DNA of 64,000 nt from Pleodorina starrii (lineage: Eukaryota > Chlorophyta > Chlorophyceae > Chlamydomonadales > Volvocaceae), in NCBI GenBank assembly GCA_030267565.1, contig BRXU01000035.1, positions 310,001 to 374,000 on the forward strand. Direction: 5' to 3'. This document shows, in pieces, positions 57,401-64,000 of this stretch. The position numbers and the translations under genes were made by a program. Numbering within the stretch: position 1 is the stretch's first letter; each line of letters starts with the position of its first letter. The notes below the pieces were generated by a model. The model made no database searches. It worked only from the letters and a program-made list of their open reading frames with translations, and was not told the origin of the DNA.

Positions 57401-60092
57401 ACGGGGGGTCGGGTGAGCGAGGTGGCCATGATGAACTCCCTGCCCCGATCCAGGTTCTACAAGGCGGTGAGGAGAAGGGGGTGGGGCGGGGAGAGGAGGA
57501 GGAGGAGGGGTGGTGGGAGGGAAAGAAGGGCTGAAGGTTAGGAACCGGGGTTGCGGGTGGGGTGAAGGGCGGCGGGTGATGGCAGGCGGGAGGGAGGGGG
57601 CAGGGCGGGAGGGGGCGGTTGTCCCCATCAGTCCTCGATTGGGGATTTGAGCGGAACGGAGCAGCGGCTGCTTCCCGGGTGAGCATGTCCCCGGCGTAGC
57701 TCTGGGTTTCATCACTCTTGCTCGTCCCGCTCGTCACGGCCCTGTCACCGGCAGCGTGCGGTACGACATGCATCTGTCTCGTCCAATGTCAATGGACCGG
57801 AGCCGCTCCGCACCGTGCATCTGTGCCCGTCTTGCATCACCGGGTGCCACCTGGTGGCTGTCCCGAGTGGATTTGTTGCAGCCTTCCCCGTCTGCTGTCC
57901 TTGTGCCGGTCGCTACTGGCAGCCTCAGCACTAGCTTGCACGACAGCACAATCCCCCAGCCAGGCAGGCACTTGTTCGCTGACTGACTGACGGGCTGACG
58001 CCTTGTGGGCTGGCTGCTGGTTCTGCCGCCTCCCTCTGTGCCTCCTTTTGCCTCCTTCTGCGCCTCAGGACCCGGAGGGCCTCACGGTGATTCGGGAAGC
58101 CAGCGGGGTGAGTCGACCGACCGGGGAGGGAGGGCAGGAGGGAGGGAGGGCAGCGTCTGGGAGGGAGGGACGTGCTGCGCTGTGCATGGGTGCGGTGCTG
58201 AGGTGCGGTGGGGTGGGGTGGGGTACACAAGAGGCTTGTGTCCAATTGAGGCGCGAGAGCAGGCGGGGCCACTGCGGTCGTGGTCAGCCGCTGCCAGCCC
58301 CTCGTCGTGTCTTGAGCAGAACGCCAGGGGAGGAAGGGAGGGAGGGCAGGAGGTGAAGGGAAGGGAAGGGAAGGGTCTGGCATCCGCGTCCCACCACGCC
58401 TGGGATAACATGCGCTCGCCCAGGGAAAGAACCACGTTCCACTCGCCCCGCCTCTCCCCCCGCCTCCCACCTACGCTGGGGCTCTTCCCCTTTAAATGCA
58501 CTTGCCCCCTGTCCGGGTCGCGGCCACAGGCTCCCGGCACCACCCAGACCCCCAGCCCCGAGCTGGGCACCTCCCTCACTGCGAGCAGCCAGCTGGCAGG
58601 CAGCCCCGACACGGGGCGGCACACACCCGTGCGGAACCAGCAGCAGCAGCAGCGCCCGGCCTCCCCCTCCCCGGGCAAACCCCTCACGGAGGCGGCCATG
58701 ATGAGTCTGCTGCCGGGGCCCTCCTTTGGGAACATGCGCCAGCCGACGGCCGACGGCGGGCCCAGGACCTCCGCGCCCGCGTCGACGCAGCGGCAGGTCG
58801 CAGCAGGCGCGGGGGGAAGCAACGGCAGTCCTACAGGCTCAGGCGGCCGGGCGCAGCGCTCGCAGCGGCCGTCGCCGGCGCCGGACGCGGGGGACCAGCC
58901 GCTGCCCGGCTTTCGAACGGCGCCGGGCGGTCCGGGTCCGGGTCACAGCCCTGGGGGCTACGACCCGGATGGCGCCTATCCCGCCGCGTGGGGAGCCAGC
59001 GCGGCGGCTGCGCTCGGGCCGTTGCCACCGCCGCCGGCGCAGCCGCAGTACCGGTCGCCGGGCCCCAGCGGCGCGACGGGCCCCTACGACGCCGGGCCCG
59101 GCGGCGGCGGCGGCGGCTGGCCCGCTGGTGGGACGCGCGGCGGGCGGTCTCCGCCTGTGCCCAAGCCCGGCGGGTTGGGGGCGGTGCTGCCGGAGGGGGA
59201 TCCCCTGAGCAGCGCCAACAGCGTAATGCTCCACGAGAGCGCGCCGGGCACACCTCCGGATGCGCTCACCTTGATGCAGCAGCAGCAGTATCAGCAGATG
59301 GACCGTAACGGCGGCGGTGCGGTGTGGCCGGGGCCGGCGCCGGGGTCGCGGCCGCAGTCGCCCTGGCCCCAGTCGTCGACGCCGCCGCATCACCGCCCGG
59401 CGGAAACGCCGCCGCTGTCGGATCACCCCTCACTGGAGGAGCAGATATCGCTGCAGCAACATATTCCCCTGCAACAGCAGCAGTTGCAGCTGTTGCAACA
59501 GCAGGCCCTGCAGCAGCAGGCTCTTCAGCAACAGCAGGCTCTTCAACAGCAGCAGCAACAGCAGCAAGCCCAGATGGCGGTGGCGGTGCAGCACATCCCC
59601 ATGTCGCTGCTGCAGCGGGCTCACGCTCCGTCCGTGGTGGCCACATCCCGGCTGCCGGCGCTCCATCTGGTGGTGCCGGGACCGTCCGTCTCGCCGTCGC
59701 CACTGCTGCAGCCCGCAGCCACGGCGTCGGTGGGGTCGGGCTACCTGCAGAACGGCACCGCGAGTATGTCGTACGCGCAGATGCTGGCGGGGCAGGGCTA
59801 CACCGATATGGGCGTGCTGGGTTTGCATCAGTCGGGGGTCGGGGTCGGGGCTACGGGCATGCACATGGCTGTGGGCGGCAGCTTGTCGCTAGGTGGGGGG
59901 CCCGCCGGCGTGAACCCCGCGGCGGTGCGGCTGCAGGGACGGTCGCCGTCGCAGTCGCCGTACGGTTTGAGCGTGTCGAGGTCGTGGGTGGGTTTGTCGG
60001 GAATGAGCGGCGGTGGGGCGTCTCGGCAGTCGCCTCTGCGGGGGACGTTGCTGAGTCAGATCCAGCGGCCCCTCCGGCCCTGGCAGGGCTAG
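51481..60092 (+). CDS. NIPA-type magnesium transporter with long Gln-rich tail
   Basis: Fifteen exons: 51481-51597, 51669-51698, 51780-51921, 52128-52216, 52474-52595, 53633-53719, 54020-54161, 54573-54650, 55111-55257, 55576-55834, 55997-56363, 56863-57028, 57371-57466, 58069-58107 and 58530-60092. All phases agree; 3444 nt give 1147 aa. Residues 28-332 hold nine hydrophobic segments in NIPA order: INAGMNMMKLGHTKR at the end of helix 1, then VWLIGFVIFITGNVLNFVSF, LLAALGSLQLVCNVFFAYFF, SVLFGKSISVIM, FWITRLN and IIAGMIYFQEY. NIPA proteins carry Mg2+ and related cations across endosomal or plasma membranes. Family members usually end soon after helix 9; here about 815 further residues are Pro/Gly/Ser/Gln-rich, with poly-Gln near 59460-59570. 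Exon 2 is only 30 nt. The tail's role is unknown; it may be a regulatory or scaffolding region. Confidence 0.88.
55256..55299. repeat. (GTGG)n run at a 5' splice site
   Basis: Intron 9 of the transporter gene opens directly with about ten tandem gtgg(g) units, so several equivalent GT donors lie next to one another. Confidence 0.88.
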
Positions 60093-62459
60093 TCAGCAGC
60101 CAGCCTAGCAGCTCGACGAGGGGGGCGGAGGCGGAACGGGAACCTAGCGTTCATCATAGACGGGCGGGTGCGTAGCATGGCGTTTTGGAGATACGGTATA
60201 GTTTGCAGGCATGACAGAGCAGAATGTAGGAGGAGGATCCCTGCCGACCGCACGCATGCGTGGTTGCGCCGTAGGAGGCCGCCCGATTGCGGTGTGTGCG
60301 CCATTCCGTGGGTGTTCGTACCTGTAGTAGTCGTCATCGTGGTGCGCGTCGTGGTGGTTGTCGACATGGTCGCCGTTACGGGGGTGATCAAGGGTTCGCC
60401 GCTCGGAAGTCCGTGGACATGTGTTGGTGTGAACCATCTGTACCTGAATATCTGTGTGTGTGCAGCCACTGGTTGGGAGTAACTAGTTAGATCCGGAGCG
60501 GGGTCTGAGGGTCATGCAGTATGTCTCACAGGCAAAGGCCCGTTCCTTGAAGCACCTGCCTTCATGCCGTGTGGCCCGCCTGCCTACCTGATGGCCTTAG
60601 GCGGCGCGGGGGTGCAACAAGTGCTGCGAGGCAGTGTGCTGAAAACCCGCGGGTTGGTCGTATTGTCCTGATGATGGGGTTTGTATGTGTGTCGGGCGTA
60701 TCGGGTGGGCCTTATCAAACGAGAAGACGATAACGGCACTGGGAGGCCACGGGGGGATGTTATGCCAGGACTGCTGCGTGACTGCATGTGTGCGTTCTTA
60801 TGGCTCGTGGACGGACCGTTCATTGGCGCGGCTAGGGCAGCTGAGGCTGGTGGTTACATAGCAATAATGCTGCAGCTCCGATGGGGGCGTCTCTGCTGCC
60901 TTTGGCTTGTACATGTTTCATTTGGTGGCTGTTAGCCTCGCCATGGTGATAAGTGGCTGTATTGCGGTGGACAGACGGCGGTTGCTGGCGGGAAGGGTGT
61001 GTGCACATATCGTGAGTGAACGAGAGCGTGCGCGGAGGCGTGCAGTATGCATTGCACATGTTGCGATCACTGCGGGCGCCTGTGCGACGTGTCCAGACGG
61101 GGATGTGCGATGGTCGGGTCAGTTTTACGCAATGCCGCACGGAAAGGCGAGCCATTGCTTGTGTCGGCCGCTGTATGCGAGCATTGCGGCATAGCGGATC
61201 ACACGGGTGCCGGGGGTGCGGCACCATTCGCCCCCGCCTGTGCACATATCGCGGAGTGAAGAGCAATGCGGTGCGGGTGAACCCGAAGCTTCTGTTGCGA
61301 GTACTTTGTTTCGCATGCGAAACGTTTTGGGTAATAGCGGCCCGACTGCACCAGGCTTGGGATGGGCGGTGGGATGGGCACCTGGGGTCCTCGAAAGCTA
61401 TTAGGGGCCGTGGGGAAGATTTCTGCTGACAACGCCTTTGCGAGTTTGCGTGGAAGTTAAGCAAAGTCTGTGCGGTAGTTGTGCAGGCTGGTATGCCATG
61501 CACATGTGCTCCGTGAATTTAATTCTTTGCCATATTTCTAGGGGATTAGTTCTGAGGAGGTTTCCTGTCCACATGGAAGGGCACGACTCCGTCTGTAATC
61601 GCCGTACAGAGCACCTCCCAAGAGTTTACTGACTGTGCTGCCGTATCTCACGGCCAAAGCCAGATGACTCGGAGCTTGAGGAGCTATGAGCGCCGGGCGA
61701 AGAGCCCAAGACGCTGCCACGGAAATGCCCCGGGCAGCACCCAAGACCCAATTATGCGGCCCCGAAGACGCCGCGTCCCGTTCCCCGTTCGCCACACGCC
61801 CGGGTGCTTCCCAGCTAAGGATTCAGGTTGCGCCAGAAATGAGTGACATCCGAAGGCGGACAGGCATCCCTGTCAAGCAGTACCGCCATTGTAGTCGCAT
61901 AATCTAAGGGAGCGCAGCCCTGAACACGTCCAGAAGACCCCCTCATCACTGCCAGCGGGTTTGCGCCTTGCCTGCTATCGACCGCCGTCTGCCCCGGGAA
62001 GGCCTGCCTACGTTTTGCGCACCTGCGAAAGATACTGCCCCCATACATCTGACGGCCACGGCCGGCACCTAATCTGCACTTGTGGCGTGTCAGCGGCTAC
62101 GCGCTGTCCCACTGTACACACCTACTGCCGCACGTTGACTTCAGGCGAGCCCCATCCTGTCCTCCTGCATCGGTGGTCCGCTGGGTCCACTGCAAACCGA
62201 TTCACTCATGCCCTGCGTGCGCCCCGCGCCGCCGTCCTGCAGCCAGCCAGCCAGTTCCGCCCACGCAGTGCCAGACAGCACATACGACTAGCGGCCTCAC
62301 AGGTTAATGCTTGCGGCTACACATGTGCCCCCCTGGGACCCATGAAGGGCACCTGCGAAGCCAATGGTTACCAATCCCGCACGTAGCCATAAGCTATACC
62401 ACGCCGGCATATCGCGAATGGTGCTATACGCGGCAAGGCAGACCTGCGACGCAGCGCCT
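60093..62459. other. Convergent intergenic region
   Basis: The transporter gene (plus) and the helicase gene (minus) converge here. No gene is recognised and open frames are short and overlapping. TGTAA occurs at 61594-61598 on the plus strand but lies 1.5 kb past the transporter stop. The word tgtgcacatatcg recurs near 61000 and 61240. Confidence 0.5.
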
Positions 62460-63878
62460 TCACCGCTTCTTGAAGTCGCGGTCGTCGTCATCCTCGTCGT
62501 TGAGCAGCTCCCCCTCGCCCAATGGCTCTCGGCCCCGCTTCATGCCGGCCCCGCCCGCGCCCGCGCCCGCAGCTCCGTCCTTCGCCTGGGGCCCCGCGGC
62601 CCCTCCCGCCGTCGTTCCTCCCGGAGCGAAGTAGTCGGAGATGCGCCGAGTGCCGGCGGCCGCCGCTGCGGCTTTGCCGGCCTTGCGAACTGAGCCGCCC
62701 CTGATGGCGCCTCCCTGCGGCACCGCCGCCGGCAGCGGTGACCGCGCAGGCACCGCCGCCGGCAGTGGTGACCGCGCAGGCGCCCCGGCCGAGGGTCCGG
62801 CGCGGTCCACGGGGGACGGGCTGGCGGCGGCCCCACCTGGCACGGCCTCTAGTGGAAGCCGCGTGAAGGCCGAACCGGCGCCCAGGCCGTGGACCTCCCG
62901 GGTCGCGTCCACCTGCCACCGATCGCAGAACGGCCAATGGAAAGGTCGGGGCGAAGCAGTGGTGGGCCGGCAAGGCGCGACGGAGGCGGCCGCCATGAAT
63001 GACATAATTTCGGCACACCGAAGGTGACACCAACTCACGATGCGCTTCTCAAGGGATCTCTGCAATCGTTTCCCGCAAACGGTTACCGGCGCGGCCGGAC
63101 TCCTGCCATAAAAAGGTGTTGGGCACCTTGCAGGTGCATTCTTGAACCTCTCTCGACCCATTCCGGTGTTTCCTTGTGGCCCTTGCTGAGCAATCTCCTG
63201 CCCTGACGACCCTTTCTTCTCTGGGGCCATCTCTAAGCATCCAAAAAACAGTGATCTCAGGTATGGGACGCCCCAGCGCTGCTCACTTCGGTCCCTGACC
63301 ACCGTCCTCGCAGCACCCACCCACCCACCCACCCACCCACCCACCTTGATGAACGCCCCGCTGCCGTCCAGCACCTTTCCCACGTTGCCCAACTTGGTCT
63401 GCAGTGCGACAGGGGGCAGAATTGGAGCAGGGTCGAGCGGGACGGACATGGCAGCAACCGCTGAACGGCACATGCGAATGAGAGCGACCCACGAGGGCGC
63501 GCAATCTAGCAACATTTCCCCCGTATACGCCCCTGTCCGGGGAATCAACCAATCGGTTCGCTTTGAGGACGCCGCCTGGCAGCTCCGCCGCACCCCAGTT
63601 CGTAGGCCTTGCGCTAGTTCAGGTCGACAAGCCCAGCACACCGCGTTTTCCAGGGGCCGGCGTGGGCGGCGGGCGACTCGCGCGGCCCGACAGCTTCGCG
63701 GGTCCTGCCCCCCCCCCCCGCTCCTCCCTTCCCTTCCCTCTCACCTGCAGCGTTTCCCACATGATTTCGTCGATTGAGTTGCGCACCAGCAGGTAGTGGA
63801 TGTTGACGGAGGTGTGCTGCCCAATGCGGTGGCAGCGGTCCTCCGCCTGCTGGATGTCGCCCGGCACCCAGCTCAGCT
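62460..63878 (-). CDS. SNF2-family annealing helicase, C-terminal exons (SMARCAL1/ZRANB3-like)
   Basis: Three exons are visible: 63878-63745, 63398-63345 and 62912-62460. The gene continues past the right edge; 63879-64000 is intron. The first exon encodes ELSWVPGDIQQAEDRCHRIG and SVNIHYLLVRNSIDEIMWE, the end of the helicase C lobe with the motif VI Arg of HRIGQ. The next 18 residues, TKLGNVGKVLDGSGAFIK, match the post-helicase segment of plant and animal SMARCAL1/ZRANB3-type enzymes, which rewind DNA at stalled replication forks. The last exon is Ala/Gly/Pro-rich, with an I..YF element (RRISDYFAP) and an acidic-basic end (DEDDDDRDFKKR). ZRANB3 carries a PCNA-binding QxxIxxFF box at the equivalent place; here the Gln is replaced, so PCNA binding is only a suggestion. 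Confidence 0.82.
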
Positions 63879-64000
63879 CTGGAGGGGACGAGGGTGGAGG
63901 TGAGGCGAGGATGAGGGTGGGCAAAGGCGGTCAGGCAGGGGAATGGGACGGTGCGGCCTCCAGACGGGGCCAACCGGCGCAGCGGCGCCTTATAGGAAAG

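Noticed and set aside
58005..58529. Upstream extension of the last transporter frame as a separate gene start
   Set aside because: The frame from 58005 runs through an intron. The acceptor at 58529 joins in phase to the 39-nt exon 14 at 58069-58107, which continues the transporter.

Overview
The window looks like nuclear DNA of a volvocine (Chlamydomonas/Volvox-type) green alga. The coding sequence is very GC-rich. Genes have many short introns with C/T-rich acceptors and GT-rich starts. Two organelle RNA-binding repeat proteins of PPR and OPR type are present, long Ala/Gln/Ser/Pro low-complexity insertions sit inside conserved proteins, and at least one gene ends in a TGTAA poly(A) signal. 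All exon coordinates were read by eye from splice sites, phase and protein-family continuity. No alignment or expression data were available.

Left part (1 to about 22.6 kb): a repeat-rich, visibly less GC-rich region built around one host gene. This is a kinesin-light-chain-type TPR protein (3509-19676). Its second intron is 11.2 kb long (4451-15641) and is packed with transposable elements: a 157-bp tandem duplication, a pair of 70-bp inverted hairpin repeats, a complete 250-bp miniature LTR element with a 5-bp target duplication, a decayed LINE with an endonuclease domain but no reverse transcriptase, and a 3-kb element with split direct repeats resembling TOC1/PAT/DIRS elements. The TPR exon is itself split by a 1.3-kb head-to-head array of miniature LTR elements flanked by one 5-bp target duplication, so this allele should be truncated. 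Another LINE fragment follows at 21.2-22.6 kb.

Middle (24.9-41.1 kb): two probable organelle RNA factors are transcribed divergently from a 2.5-kb spacer, a P-class PPR protein on the minus strand (24966-30000, 7 exons) and an OPR-like helical-repeat protein on the plus strand (32480-41148, 11 exons).

Right part (42.9-64 kb): a secreted glycosyltransferase-like protein with a DGD motif (42918-44420), an acid-lipase-type alpha/beta hydrolase (45173-49935, 8 exons), a NIPA-type magnesium transporter with an 815-residue Gln-rich tail (51481-60092, 15 exons), and the last three exons of a SMARCAL1/ZRANB3-type SNF2 annealing helicase (62460-63878, minus strand, continuing beyond the window). No transposable element was recognised to the right of 22.6 kb. 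The genes do not form an evident pathway. The clearest functional grouping is the PPR/OPR pair, and the main biological interest is the transposon nest inside the TPR gene.
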